Below, piece by piece: positions 45,978 through 55,825 of a stretch of 64,000 nucleotides of DNA; the first letter of the stretch is position 1, and each line of letters starts with the position of its first letter. The notes below the pieces were generated by a model. That model worked only from the letters and a program-made list of their open reading frames with translations. It was not told the origin of the DNA and searched no databases. The position numbers were made by a program, and so were the translations under genes. Origin of the DNA: Paenibacillus peoriae KCTC 3763. Lineage in GTDB: Bacteria > Bacillota > Bacilli > Paenibacillales > Paenibacillaceae. The stretch lies in contig NZ_AGFX01000012.1 in assembly GCF_000236805.1 (NCBI RefSeq), positions 434,001-498,000 on the forward strand, read 5' to 3'.

Positions 45978-47519
45978 TTATTTCACAACTTGTACAAGCT
46001 TGGGGGCGATCTCCTGCATAGGCAGAAGGTGACGCACACATTTTAACTCTACTGCTGAGCGGGGCATTCCGTACACGACACAAGTTTCCTCATTTTCAGC
46101 AAATGTGGACTGTACCCCGGCATCATAAAGCTTTTTCATCATTTTAGCTCCGTCGCTTCCCATGCCAGTCAACAACACTAGATGCCGTTCCAGCGAGGTT
46201 AACGGGAGCAAGGATTCGAACATCGTATCTACAGAAGGACGGTGACCATTACGGGCTTCTTCCGTCTTCAGTGAAACGGTGTATTTACCGCCCGCTCCTG
46301 GCACAACTCTTAACTGATATCCTCCTGGAGCGATGTAGGCGGTACCGGTTTCGAGCGTCATTCCCTGCTCTGCCTCCACTACTCGGAGAGGGCTCAATGT
46401 GTTCAGACGTTGTGCCAGCGAGCGAGTAAAGTTAGGAGGCATATGTTGAACGATGACGATGGGGGCGGGAAAATCCCCAGGAATGCGCTCCAGTAACGTC
46501 TTCAGCGCCCGCGGGCCACCTGTAGAGCATCCGACCGCTACCAGCTTGCGAAAGTTGGATGTATGCACACCTTTTTTAAAAGACAGCCCCTTAGGTGGAG
46601 TCGGATTTGAAGGTGCCGCTATCGGAGGCATAGCCGTCGAAGGAGTGGAAGACGCCGATGAAGCTACGGTCTTCCTGGGCTCCGGCTTAACCAGTCCTGC
46701 CTTGTCCGTACCCTGCAGCGATTTGGCAGCAGCCGTACCGGAAATATTCAGTTTCCTATTCATTCGTTCCGTACCATTGGACGGTTCCTGCTTCGGCTGC
46801 GCAGCAGGTGCTTTCGCTGGCTTGCTCGGCTGAGCCGAGGACTGATTTTTGCGCTCACCAGTCACAGATGTTTCTGACTGCTCCCGCTTTGTTTTTGGCT
46901 TGGCAGCAGCCTGAACGGGTTTGCCGGCATCTCGCTTCGGCTGCGCCGATGTAGCAGGTGGAGAAACTGGAGGAGTAATATGGGTCTTCTCTATTGGTGC
47001 TTCCACTCGTTTCTCTATCACAGCCTGTCCCTCTGGAGGGTTTTCCAGTGGCGTTTTATTTTCTTGCTCCAGTGCTGCTTTGCGCTCATTCGCTTCCTTA
47101 CGCTCCATACGGCTGCGCACTGCTTGCATAGCGGTATGCATCTGCTCCAGCAGCGCCTTGCTTACCTGCCCAATGTCTTGCGCATGAGATATGGATGGCT
47201 TTCTTATAAAATCGAAAGCTCCTGCCTCTAGAGCCATGATGGTCTCCTTCATGCCTTGCTCATTAATGCCAGACAACATAATGACAGGTAACGGATGGGC
47301 TGCCATAATCAGTGGCAATGCTTCAAGCCCATTCATTTCAGGCATTTCGACATCCAGGGTAACCAGATCCGGCTGTAACTCCTTCACTTTCTCTACAGCC
47401 TCTTTGCCGTTGGCAGCTGTACCTACGATGGTGAACGACTCATCCCTTACAATTAAATCTGAAATAATTTTGCGCATAAAGGCCGAATCATCTACAACCA
47501 GCACCCGGTAAGCACACAT
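45978..47519 (-). CDS. cheB: Chemotaxis response regulator methylesterase CheB, with long linker
   Basis: CheB removes methyl groups from receptors when phosphorylated. The N-terminal receiver domain has DD at 10-11 and the acceptor Asp56 in LVTLDVEMPEMNG. The C-terminal esterase from about 325 has the Ser in VAVGCSTGGPRALK, the His in VQHMPPNFT and the Asp in GMGSDGAKMM. Between them lie about 190 residues rich in Pro, Ala, Lys and Gln, unusually long: the protein is 513 residues against about 350 in most species. I use the ATG at 47519; a GTG at 47528 is also possible. Confidence 0.95.
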   Translation of the reverse strand: MCAYRVLVVDDSAFMRKIISDLIVRDESFTIVGTAANGKEAVEKVKELQPDLVTLDVEMPEMNGLEALPLIMAAHPLPVIMLSGINEQGMKETIMALEAGAFDFIRKPSISHAQDIGQVSKALLEQMHTAMQAVRSRMERKEANERKAALEQENKTPLENPPEGQAVIEKRVEAPIEKTHITPPVSPPATSAQPKRDAGKPVQAAAKPKTKREQSETSVTGERKNQSSAQPSKPAKAPAAQPKQEPSNGTERMNRKLNISGTAAAKSLQGTDKAGLVKPEPRKTVASSASSTPSTAMPPIAAPSNPTPPKGLSFKKGVHTSNFRKLVAVGCSTGGPRALKTLLERIPGDFPAPIVIVQHMPPNFTRSLAQRLNTLSPLRVVEAEQGMTLETGTAYIAPGGYQLRVVPGAGGKYTVSLKTEEARNGHRPSVDTMFESLLPLTSLERHLVLLTGMGSDGAKMMKKLYDAGVQSTFAENEETCVVYGMPRSAVELKCVRHLLPMQEIAPKLVQVVK

Positions 47520-47549
47520 GTTAAACACCTCTGTTTCCTCTCATCAAAA

Positions 47550-48437
47550 TCAATGTACAGAACGTCGCAGCCATTTTTGCATAAAACCTTTAATTCCGCT
47601 CAATGTACTAGATTGCGGAGCCTGCGGCATTGCTGCAAAACGGTGAGCCAGATTCAATACATCTCTGGAGGCCGCACATCCCGGAAAGGCAACCCAAAAA
47701 GGTACTTGCCTTTTGACTGCCTGCATGACATGAGTATCATCACTGATATGTCCAAGCAACGGGATATCGATCTCCAAAAAGCGTCTCGCAACAAGTGCAA
47801 TCTTATCGGCAACTTGACGGGCCTCATTATCGTTATCGGCACGATTGACTATAATTTTGAATACCGTATTCTTTTGAAACCCGCTCACGACTTTGATAAG
47901 CGCATAAGCATCTGTTAAGGACGTCGGTTCCGGTGTGGTTACAACCATACATTCGTCAGCTGAAGTGATGAATTTAAGGTTTTCTTTGGACAAACCTGCA
48001 CCTGTGTCAAACAAAATATAATCCATATTTGCTGCCATTTTCTCCACTTCATCGGCAAAATAATTCAGATCATCATCTGATAGCGAAAACAGCTCACTCA
48101 AGCCCGATCCTCCGGCAATATAAGGCAGACCACCTACACCTGTCTGAATAATTTCATCAATTGATTTTTCACGTTTTAGCAGGTGAAGAAGATTGTATTG
48201 TGAGTTGGCCCCCATCAACACATCAATGTTGGCCATACCAATATCAGCGTCAAATACAAGTACCCTTCGACCAAGGGATTGCAGGGCCAAAGCAAAGTTG
48301 AGCGTGAAATTGGATTTGCCTACCCCGCCTTTACCGCTGGTGACCGTTACAATTTTCGCCTGGCGATCACGTGGGGGCAATCGGAATTTATCCAAGGCTG
48401 AAACCATCTGTCTAAGTGATTGGGCTTGGTCACTCAT
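47550..48437 (-). CDS. flhG: Flagellar number/placement ATPase FlhG (YlxH)
   Basis: FlhG is a MinD/ParA-type ATPase that works with FlhF to set flagellar number and position and with the C-ring in assembly. The 295 residues have the deviant Walker A VTSGKGGVGKSNFTLN near 33, LVFDADIGMANIDVLMG near 60 and DYILFDTGAGLS near 145. The N-terminal peptide with Gln-Ala-Gln-Ser-Leu-Arg (residues 4-9) resembles the FlhF-activating DQAxxLR motif. The ATG overlaps the flhF stop by 4 bases. Confidence 0.95.
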   Translation of the reverse strand: MSDQAQSLRQMVSALDKFRLPPRDRQAKIVTVTSGKGGVGKSNFTLNFALALQSLGRRVLVFDADIGMANIDVLMGANSQYNLLHLLKREKSIDEIIQTGVGGLPYIAGGSGLSELFSLSDDDLNYFADEVEKMAANMDYILFDTGAGLSKENLKFITSADECMVVTTPEPTSLTDAYALIKVVSGFQKNTVFKIIVNRADNDNEARQVADKIALVARRFLEIDIPLLGHISDDTHVMQAVKRQVPFWVAFPGCAASRDVLNLAHRFAAMPQAPQSSTLSGIKGFMQKWLRRSVH

Positions 48438-49864
48438 ATCAAATCTCCGCTATCTCCTGATAATACTTTGGCTCCAAGCAGCATGCTTGTTACCATTTCT
48501 GTATCTGGATGAAGAAGATCGTCAGGAACATTTTGTCCGTTAGTGATATAAGCCAGCTGCATCGGGAAATGATGCAATAGATTAAACATCCCTCCACAGC
48601 TTCCTGTCTCATCCATCTTTGTAAATACAACCTTGCCAAGACCGAACTTACTGAAATGGCCGGTGATATTGAGCATATCCTTGCTTTTGGACGTCATGCT
48701 GAGCACCAGATACGTCTCACTTTCCTTAATAGGTGAAAGCAGGCTCTGCAATTCGGAAACCAGCAGCTCATTCCGATAGTTTCGTCCTGCAGTATCCATA
48801 AGGATCAGGTCACAATGCTCCAGACGCTGAATGGCTCTGTGAACATCCCCGGGAGATTGCACAACCTCAAGCGGTACATTCAAAATCGTAGCATATGTAC
48901 GCAGTTGCTCAACGGCTGAAATGCGATACGTATCAGAAGTAATAAATCCAACCTTGCGATGATGCTTAAACAACTGCTCTGCTGCCAGCTTGGCAATGGT
49001 CGTCGTTTTCCCTACCCCCGTAGGGCCTGCCACATACACGATTTTGGTATCTTTTGAGATGCCTTTGTCCAGTCTTGTCCGAATAAATTCGGCTACTTCT
49101 GCACGAAGGGCTTGTTCCCAATCAAAAGTCTCAGGAGCAGAAGTGTGCTCACTACGTCGCTCATATACTCGTTCGAGCCAATACTCCAGCAGATCACGCT
49201 CCACTTCCTGTTCCAACAATCGTTCACAAATCTCTTGCAGTGGCTCCGGCCAAGTACTTTCCAGCGAGGAGTTGCGGGAAAAGCGAGTCATCATCGCTTT
49301 CATTTCCCGTAATTCATTGAGCAGGGCCTTATTTTCCGCTGCGTTGCTCTTGTCTGGAACCCTTGATTCCATTGGTTGCCTCAATAGTTCATTGGACTTT
49401 TCCATGTTCGAAAATAAGGCTTCATTCGTCAGGAGTTGAGCTATTGCTTCCGGACTATTATCAGACCCGGCTGATGAATGCTCTGAGGCTGATGCCGTTT
49501 GTTCCAAGCCGACTGTTAAATCAGCCATTCCCTCTCCGGAACCGCCCGTCATCTGCGTTACACGTCGGTAAGCTTCTGGAGCGGCTTGTCTGGGAACTAC
49601 AGGCGCCGATGGCACCTCCGGCTGCTCAGGTTCCTTTGCTATAGGAAAAGACTGTTGTCGTGGTGTTCCAATCCGCTGAGGCTTTTGAGGTTGCTTCTCT
49701 TCTACCGCAGCGACCACTTCGATTTTCTTTTTACTGAACATCCCCATAAAACCGCCAGCCTTGATTTCCTTCGTGCTTAAAATGACGGCATCTGTTCCTA
49801 AGTCACCCCTGATTTGCAGCATGGCTTCCGGCATGGTATCCACCACATATCGTTTCACTCTCAT
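48434..49864 (-). CDS. flhF: Flagellar biosynthesis GTPase FlhF
   Basis: FlhF is an SRP-type GTPase that sets where flagella assemble. The 476-residue protein has a B domain (1-60, MRVKRYVVDTMPEAMLQIR), a long low-complexity stretch (about 60-170), a helical N domain (about 190-275) and the G domain with VAGPTGVGKTTTIAKLAAE near 286, DTYRISAVEQLRTYA, LILMDTAGRNYRN and TKMDETGSCGG. It overlaps flhA by 4 bases and flhG by 4 bases. Confidence 0.96.
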   Translation of the reverse strand: MRVKRYVVDTMPEAMLQIRGDLGTDAVILSTKEIKAGGFMGMFSKKKIEVVAAVEEKQPQKPQRIGTPRQQSFPIAKEPEQPEVPSAPVVPRQAAPEAYRRVTQMTGGSGEGMADLTVGLEQTASASEHSSAGSDNSPEAIAQLLTNEALFSNMEKSNELLRQPMESRVPDKSNAAENKALLNELREMKAMMTRFSRNSSLESTWPEPLQEICERLLEQEVERDLLEYWLERVYERRSEHTSAPETFDWEQALRAEVAEFIRTRLDKGISKDTKIVYVAGPTGVGKTTTIAKLAAEQLFKHHRKVGFITSDTYRISAVEQLRTYATILNVPLEVVQSPGDVHRAIQRLEHCDLILMDTAGRNYRNELLVSELQSLLSPIKESETYLVLSMTSKSKDMLNITGHFSKFGLGKVVFTKMDETGSCGGMFNLLHHFPMQLAYITNGQNVPDDLLHPDTEMVTSMLLGAKVLSGDSGDLI

Positions 49865-51894
49865 AAGTTCACCACCCCGACACTTTGAATTTCAACGTTC
49901 GGCTCCAGTTCACTATACGACAGCACCGGGACATCCTGCATTGTCCGTTCCATCACTTGCCGCAAATACATGCGAATCGTCGGTGACGTTAGTACGATCG
50001 GCTGCTGTCCGGATTGAATGAGACGATTGATTTGCTCCATCATCTTCTGGTACACGGTTTGCGTTGACACCGGATCAAGGGCCAAATAGCTTCCTTGCTC
50101 CGACTGTTGCACACTTTCAGCAATTTTCTTCTCCAGTCCCGGTCCTACGGTAATGACACGCAATGTCTCACCTTGCTGAGCAAACTGCTGTGTGATCTGA
50201 CGGGACAACGCCTGGCGTACATATTCAGTCAGCACATCGGGATCTTTTGTGTAAGTACCGTAATCAGCCAATGTTTCGAAAATAGTAACCATATCCCGTA
50301 TTGAAATTTTTTCCTTCAACAGCTTGGCCAATACTTTTTGTACATCTCCAATTGCCAGCACGGAAGGAATAAGGTCGTCCACGAGCACTGGATAATTTTC
50401 TTTGAGATTGTCGACCAACGAACGTGTTTCCTGTCTGCCAAGCAACTCATGAGCATGTTTCTTGATCGTTTCCGTTAAGTGAGTAGCTACGACTGAAGGT
50501 GGATCAACTACGGTATAGCCTGATAGTTCCGCAACATCCTTGGTGTTCTCATCAATCCAGAGCGCAGGCAACCCGAAAGCTGGTTCTGTCGTTTCGATCC
50601 CTGTAATGGAATCGTCGTCGTATCCCGGGCTCATAGCGAGATAATGATTCAACAGCAATTCTCCGCCGCCTACCGTATTTCCTTTAATTTTAATTACATA
50701 TTCGTTAGGCTTGAGTTGAATGTTATCTCGTATACGAATGACCGGTACAACCAAACCCAACTCCAGGGCGCATTGACGACGAATCATGATAATCCGATCC
50801 AGCAAATCCCCGCCCTGCTGTGTATCGGCCAGTGGAATCAGCCCGTACCCGAACTCAAACTCGATCGGATCAACCTGAAGCAAATTAATGACACTTTCCG
50901 GACTGCGTACCTCTTCAATTTGTTGTTCCTCTTCCAGCTGTTCTTCGGCTATTTGCTTGCGTTCCATATTGCCCTGCATCCTGCGGGCCGCGAAAAATAG
51001 CAGAACGGCCAGCGGAAGAGTTGTAATGATATGAATTGGCGTGAAAAAGCCCAATAATGCAATCGTGACAGCCACAATGTAGATCAATTTTGGATAAGAG
51101 AAAAGCTGTCCGGTCAGGTCCTCCGCCAGGTTTCCATCCGATGTAGCTCGCGTAACAATCAAGCCTGACGCTGTGGATATGAGCAGTGCAGGAATCTGGC
51201 TAACCAGTCCATCACCGATGGTGAGAACAGAATAAGTCGACAGTGCTTCTTGAAATCCCTTTCCTTGAACGGCCATACCAATGATAAAACCGCCAACCAG
51301 GTTAATAATCAAAATGATAATACTGGCGATGGCATCACCTTTAACGAATTTACTCGCACCATCCATCGCTCCGTAAAAATCCGCTTCACGTTCGATTTTG
51401 CTGCGCCGCTCACGGGCTTGCTGCTCGTTGATCAGACCAGCATTGAGATCAGCATCAATACTCATTTGTTTACCCGGCATCGCATCCAATGTAAAGCGTG
51501 CGCCAACCTCAGCAACCCGCTCAGAGCCCTTGGTGATAACGATAAACTGCACGACCACGAGAATCAGGAAGACCACAAAACCGACTGCAATTTGTCCGCC
51601 TGCAATCCAGCTACCAAATGTAGCCACTACTTCCCCTGCATGTCCCTCACCTAAAATGAGTTTGGTCGTGGAAATGTTAAGCGCCAAACGGAACAATGTG
51701 GTGATAAGCAGCAATGAAGGAAAAATAGAGAATTGTAAAGCTTCCTTCGTGTTCATAGAAACAAGTAGAATCATCAAAGCAATAGATATATTGATGACGA
51801 GTAAAATATCGAGCAGCCATGAAGGGATCGGGAGAATCATCATTAGAACGATGCCGATGACGCCTGCAAGGACAGTTATTTCTTTCATTTTCAT
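49861..51894 (-). CDS. flhA: Flagellar export gate protein FlhA
   Basis: FlhA forms the export gate ring of the flagellar type III system. The 677 residues have eight hydrophobic segments in the first about 310 residues, the FHIPEP-type segment (EVGARFTLDAMPGKQMSIDA near 130) and a soluble C-terminal domain that docks chaperone-substrate complexes. It stands between flhB and flhF, and overlaps flhF as ATGA. Confidence 0.97.
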   Translation of the reverse strand: MKMKEITVLAGVIGIVLMMILPIPSWLLDILLVINISIALMILLVSMNTKEALQFSIFPSLLLITTLFRLALNISTTKLILGEGHAGEVVATFGSWIAGGQIAVGFVVFLILVVVQFIVITKGSERVAEVGARFTLDAMPGKQMSIDADLNAGLINEQQARERRSKIEREADFYGAMDGASKFVKGDAIASIIILIINLVGGFIIGMAVQGKGFQEALSTYSVLTIGDGLVSQIPALLISTASGLIVTRATSDGNLAEDLTGQLFSYPKLIYIVAVTIALLGFFTPIHIITTLPLAVLLFFAARRMQGNMERKQIAEEQLEEEQQIEEVRSPESVINLLQVDPIEFEFGYGLIPLADTQQGGDLLDRIIMIRRQCALELGLVVPVIRIRDNIQLKPNEYVIKIKGNTVGGGELLLNHYLAMSPGYDDDSITGIETTEPAFGLPALWIDENTKDVAELSGYTVVDPPSVVATHLTETIKKHAHELLGRQETRSLVDNLKENYPVLVDDLIPSVLAIGDVQKVLAKLLKEKISIRDMVTIFETLADYGTYTKDPDVLTEYVRQALSRQITQQFAQQGETLRVITVGPGLEKKIAESVQQSEQGSYLALDPVSTQTVYQKMMEQINRLIQSGQQPIVLTSPTIRMYLRQVMERTMQDVPVLSYSELEPNVEIQSVGVVNL

Positions 51895-51917
51895 GGGTCT
51901 CTAGGCCTCCGATCCCT

Positions 51918-53006
51918 TTATTTCACTTTACCTTTTAATTTATATACATACGCCAGCACTTCGGCAACGGCCTGAAACAGGTCAGCTGGTATCGCATCCC
52001 CGATTTCGGCTCTTTGAAACAGCGCCCGCGCCAGCGGCTTGTTTTCCATCGTTATAACACCGCTTTGCTTGGCAATTTCCTTAATTCGGAGTGCTACGTA
52101 ATCTTGCCCTTTCGCAATAATCTGAGGGGCTTCCATCTCCGATCCGTCATATTTCAAAGCCACAGCAAAGTGCGTAGGGTTGGTGATGATGACATCTGCA
52201 TTAGGAACTTCCTGCATCATACGCTGCATGGCCATACGGCGCTGCCGTTCGCGGATTTTCCCTTTGATCAGCGGGTCACCCTCCATTTTCTTGTACTCAT
52301 CCTTGATGTCCTGTTTGGACATTCTCAGGTTTTTCTCATGTTCATAGCGTTGATAAATATAGTCCAATACCGCTAAGATGAACAGCACCACACCAATTTT
52401 AAGCCCCAGTTCCATCGTTAATGAAGCCGTGAAGCTCAACATTTGATCACCGGACATTTCAGCCAGTTTGGGCAGGTCGGCCTTTGTTTTCCAAAGTGCG
52501 CTGTACACCAGATAACCAATCACGGTCATCTTTAAAACTGATTTCAGGAATTCGACCAATGACCTCATGGAAAAAATATTTTTGAATCCTTTAATCGGAT
52601 CAATCTTGCTAAACTTGGGCGTGATGCCCTCTCCGGTTAATAAAAAACCGATCTGCATGTAATTCGCCGCTATCCCGATGACAATAGCCCCAATAAAAAT
52701 AGGAGCCAGCATAATGATGATTTGCACGCCATACTCACCCATCATCAGCAGCGTTGTGTTTGGTGTTACCTCCATATTGAGGCGATTCATAAATATATCC
52801 TGAAACAAGCGAACCGCATGATCCTTAAAATACCCGCCGAAAATCATAAGGCAAAAAAACGTAGCCAGCAGGACACCAGAGGCGGGCAACTCCATGCTTT
52901 TGGCAACCTGCCCTTTTTGTCTTGCATCCTGTTTCTTTTTGGGTGTAGCTTTTTCCGTTTTTTCCCCTGAGAACAACTGCAGGTTCATAGCATATTTAAA
53001 TGACAA
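51918..53006 (-). CDS. flhB: Flagellar export switch protein FlhB
   Basis: FlhB sets substrate specificity in the export gate through self-cleavage. The 362-residue form has the basic N-terminal segment GEKTEKATPKKKQDARQKG, four membrane segments between about 28 and 210, and the cleavage motif NPTH in IITNPTHFAVALKYD near 265. I use the TTG at 53006, because GGAGG lies 8 bases upstream. An ATG at 53030 overlaps the fliR stop as TAATG but has no visible ribosome-binding site. Confidence 0.93.
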   Translation of the reverse strand: MSFKYAMNLQLFSGEKTEKATPKKKQDARQKGQVAKSMELPASGVLLATFFCLMIFGGYFKDHAVRLFQDIFMNRLNMEVTPNTTLLMMGEYGVQIIIMLAPIFIGAIVIGIAANYMQIGFLLTGEGITPKFSKIDPIKGFKNIFSMRSLVEFLKSVLKMTVIGYLVYSALWKTKADLPKLAEMSGDQMLSFTASLTMELGLKIGVVLFILAVLDYIYQRYEHEKNLRMSKQDIKDEYKKMEGDPLIKGKIRERQRRMAMQRMMQEVPNADVIITNPTHFAVALKYDGSEMEAPQIIAKGQDYVALRIKEIAKQSGVITMENKPLARALFQRAEIGDAIPADLFQAVAEVLAYVYKLKGKVK

Positions 53007-53029
53007 ACTACGTTCCTCCAGACCAGACA

Positions 53030-53815
53030 TTAAGGACGGGTGCCCATAATATCCAATAAGTTGCGCATGGATTCGAACATCACAGAAAACATTTTTTCGA
53101 ATATAAAAGCAAAACTTGGCATGAGAAGCAGTAACATGAACAATCCCACAATAATTTTAAGCGGTACACCAATGACAAAAATGTTAAACTGAGGCGCTGT
53201 TTTTGCCAAAAAGCCAAGTCCCACATCCGTTAGAAAAGTAGCCACTACAATGGGAGCAGCAATTTGGAAGGCCAGCAAAAATGATTCCGCAAAGGAACGT
53301 ACCAGGAATTCAGTTACACTGCCGCCATACAGTTTCACAAAAAAATCGTTTGTCAGCGGTACCCAATCATAGCTATATAAGATTGCATTCAGCAGGTGAT
53401 GGTGCCCATTGATACTTAAAAAGAACAACACAGCTATGGCAAACTTGAAATTCCCTGTTAAAGGCGTTGAAGCCCCTGTCATGGGATCAAACACGCTGGC
53501 CATCCCAAAACCTACCTGTAGATCAATAAATGAACCTGCGGTCTGGATCGCTGTCATAAACAAATATGCAGTAAACCCCAACAGCAACCCAATCAGCACT
53601 TCACGACCTACTAACAGCACATATGCAACATCGGTCGGTACCTGTTGATGTGCACCGTATGTAAGATACACGACCAAAGCCAGAAATCCTGAAATCCCAA
53701 CCTTATAGATATTAGGTACTCCTCGGGTTGAAAAGATAGGCGCTACTACAAAAAACGAGGCAATCCGACAAAAAATCAGCAAAAAAACAGGAAAACTCTG
53801 TAACACCATGTTCAT
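53030..53815 (-). CDS. fliR: Flagellar export protein FliR
   Basis: FliR is part of the FliPQR export gate. The 261-residue protein has about six hydrophobic segments with RIASFFVVAPIFSTRGVPNI near 17-36 and FDPMTGASTPLTGNFKFAIA near 110, typical of the family. It follows fliQ by 10 bases and its stop touches the possible upstream flhB ATG. Confidence 0.96.
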   Translation of the reverse strand: MNMVLQSFPVFLLIFCRIASFFVVAPIFSTRGVPNIYKVGISGFLALVVYLTYGAHQQVPTDVAYVLLVGREVLIGLLLGFTAYLFMTAIQTAGSFIDLQVGFGMASVFDPMTGASTPLTGNFKFAIAVLFFLSINGHHHLLNAILYSYDWVPLTNDFFVKLYGGSVTEFLVRSFAESFLLAFQIAAPIVVATFLTDVGLGFLAKTAPQFNIFVIGVPLKIIVGLFMLLLLMPSFAFIFEKMFSVMFESMRNLLDIMGTRP

Positions 53816-53825
53816 AGCTTTCAGC

Positions 53826-54095
53826 CTAACCTATATATTTGTACAAATTGTCCAGAATGTTATACGTAAAGTCCACTAATGTGGTCAATATCCAAGGTCC
53901 GAACAAAAGCAACGCCAGCAATACGGCGACAATCTTCGGAACAAAGGCCAGTGTCTGCTCCTGAATTTGGGTTGTCGCCTGAAAAATGCTGATAATCAAA
54001 CCTACGACTAGCCCCAAAATCAGCATCGGAGCGCTCACCTTGAGTACAGTGTACACCGCTTGTCCAGCCAGGGAAATAATAAACTCCGAAGTCAT
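53826..54095 (-). CDS. fliQ: Flagellar export protein FliQ
   Basis: FliQ is an 89-residue gate subunit with two membrane hairpin segments. The sequence PMLILGLVVGLIISIFQATT and QEQTLAFVPKIVAVLLALLL are the family's two conserved helices. It lies between fliP and fliR. Confidence 0.97.
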   Translation of the reverse strand: MTSEFIISLAGQAVYTVLKVSAPMLILGLVVGLIISIFQATTQIQEQTLAFVPKIVAVLLALLLFGPWILTTLVDFTYNILDNLYKYIG

Positions 54096-54132
54096 TGCCG
54101 TCCTCCTTGATTGCTGTCCTTGCAGGAAATAT

Positions 54133-54888
54133 TCATGTGTTAAAACTCAGAAGCAATGATTTGACGACCAAATACCAGCCATCTACAAGCACAAAAAGCA
54201 GTATCTTAAAAGGAAGTGAAATCATTACAGGCGGCAGCATCATCATCCCCATAGCCATGAGTGTACTCGACACCACAATGTCTATGACTAAAAATGGTAT
54301 GAAAACCATAAAACCCATCTGAAATGCTGTTTTCAACTCACTGATTGCATAAGCCGGGACCATCACCGTTAATGGAATTTCCTGATAATTTTTTGGTTTT
54401 TCCATCTTGGTGTACTTCATAAAGAGCAGTAGATCCTTCTCACGCGTATGAGAGAACATAAAAGTCTTGATCGGTACCGATGCCTTGTCCAGCGCCTGGG
54501 ACTGTGTTATATCCCCCTTGAGATATGGCTGGAGCGCAGTTTCGTTCATAGCTGAGAATGTCGGGGCCATAATGAATAAAGTGAGAAACAAAGCCAGTCC
54601 GACAAGCACCTGATTGGGCGGCATCTGCTGTGTCCCCAGCGAGGTCCGCACAAAGCCGAGCACGATCACAATTCGCGTAAAACTTGTCATAAGCACGAGC
54701 AACGCCGGCGCTACACTAATGACCGTTATAAGTAAAATAATAGACAGCGAGGTGGCACCGGGCTGTCCTTTGTCCGAATTGCCGACTTGAATATCAATGT
54801 TCGGAATCGGTTCTGCAGAGGCCGCCGTCACCGAAATGAAGCTGAACAAGACAAGCAGCAAACATGCTAGTATAATCTTTTTTCTCAT
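54133..54888 (-). CDS. fliP: Flagellar export protein FliP
   Basis: FliP is the main pore subunit of the export gate. The 251 residues have a cleavable signal peptide (1 to about 27, ending ASAEP), then membrane segments and the signatures MTSFTRIVIVLGFVRTSLGT near 68-87 and GLALFLTLFIMAPTF near 100. The ATG overlaps the fliO stop as ATGA. Confidence 0.97.
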   Translation of the reverse strand: MRKKIILACLLLVLFSFISVTAASAEPIPNIDIQVGNSDKGQPGATSLSIILLITVISVAPALLVLMTSFTRIVIVLGFVRTSLGTQQMPPNQVLVGLALFLTLFIMAPTFSAMNETALQPYLKGDITQSQALDKASVPIKTFMFSHTREKDLLLFMKYTKMEKPKNYQEIPLTVMVPAYAISELKTAFQMGFMVFIPFLVIDIVVSSTLMAMGMMMLPPVMISLPFKILLFVLVDGWYLVVKSLLLSFNT

Positions 54889-55418
54889 GAATCTCCCGAC
54901 CGATCTGTAGTATTCTCCTCATTGCGCAGCTTTTCAAGTTTATCCTTGCGATTTGGCATCTGCCGAAGCTTGGATTCAAACATCTCGTGAAACGACGTTT
55001 CTTCTTCAGACTGCTGCTGTACCGCGTTGTTCCGACGAAGCTTATCCGCAATTTTAGCGAACAGCGGGGCAATTGGGCCGCGCTGCAGAGAAGCTTCCTG
55101 CTCCAGTGCGGCCAAAATTTGCTCCACTTCTTCAGGATCGGATACTTTGTCAACAAGCCGGATATCTTCTCCCACACCAATGAGGTACACACTGCTACCA
55201 ACTTCAACAAGCTGAAGGGATTTATTGGGGCCCAGCCCCACGCCTCCCAGTATGCGAACGGAGCGGTTGCTGAACCAGCTCTGATTTCTTTTGCTCAAAA
55301 ACCGTATCAAGTACACGATCAGTACGATGATCAAGATTAGCACGAAAAGGACCCAGGCGATGTTGCCTATATTGCTGGATGTACTCAATGCGTCAGAGGC
55401 ACCCTGTTTTGTATCCAT
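54885..55418 (-). CDS. fliO: Flagellar biosynthetic protein FliO (FliZ)
   Basis: FliO aids FliP assembly in the export gate. The 177-residue protein has a short N-terminal stretch, one membrane segment at about 20-43 (AWVLFVLILIIVLIVYLIRF), and a soluble domain with RILGGVGLGPNKSLQLVEVG, typical of FliO/FliZ. Its start lacks the signal peptide seen in some Firmicute FliZ proteins. The B. subtilis gene in this place is called fliZ. Confidence 0.9.
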   Translation of the reverse strand: MDTKQGASDALSTSSNIGNIAWVLFVLILIIVLIVYLIRFLSKRNQSWFSNRSVRILGGVGLGPNKSLQLVEVGSSVYLIGVGEDIRLVDKVSDPEEVEQILAALEQEASLQRGPIAPLFAKIADKLRRNNAVQQQSEEETSFHEMFESKLRQMPNRKDKLEKLRNEENTTDRSGDS

Positions 55419-55430
55419 ACCGGGTGCGCC

Positions 55431-55796
55431 TTAGACACCCAGAGTTTTGTTTATGGCTTCGATAACCCGATCCGATTGGAAAGGCTTAACGATAAAATCT
55501 TTTGCGCCAGCTTGAATAGCATCAATAACCATGGCTTGCTGTCCCATCGCAGAACACATAATAACCTTTGCGTTGGCGTCAATTTGTTTGATTTCCTTCA
55601 GAGCGGCAATGCCGTCCATTTCGGGCATCGTAATATCCATCGTAATCAGGTCCGGACGAAGCTCCTTGAATTTTTCAATCGCCTGTGATCCGTCCTGGGC
55701 CTCTCCTACTACTTCAAATCCATTTTTGGACAGGATGTCCCGAATCATCATTCTCATAAATGCAGCATCGTCCACGATCAAAATACGGTTTGCCAT
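55431..55796 (-). CDS. cheY: Chemotaxis response regulator CheY
   Basis: CheY-P binds the switch proteins FliM and FliY to change rotation. The 121-residue receiver domain has Asp9-Asp10, the acceptor Asp54 in LITMDITMPEMDG, Ser84 in the VIMCSAMGQQ stretch and Lys105 in KDFIVKPF. It stands between fliY and fliO as in B. subtilis. Confidence 0.97.
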   Translation of the reverse strand: MANRILIVDDAAFMRMMIRDILSKNGFEVVGEAQDGSQAIEKFKELRPDLITMDITMPEMDGIAALKEIKQIDANAKVIMCSAMGQQAMVIDAIQAGAKDFIVKPFQSDRVIEAINKTLGV

Positions 55797-55825
55797 CTGA
55801 AATAAATCCTCCCTAAATTATGCTA

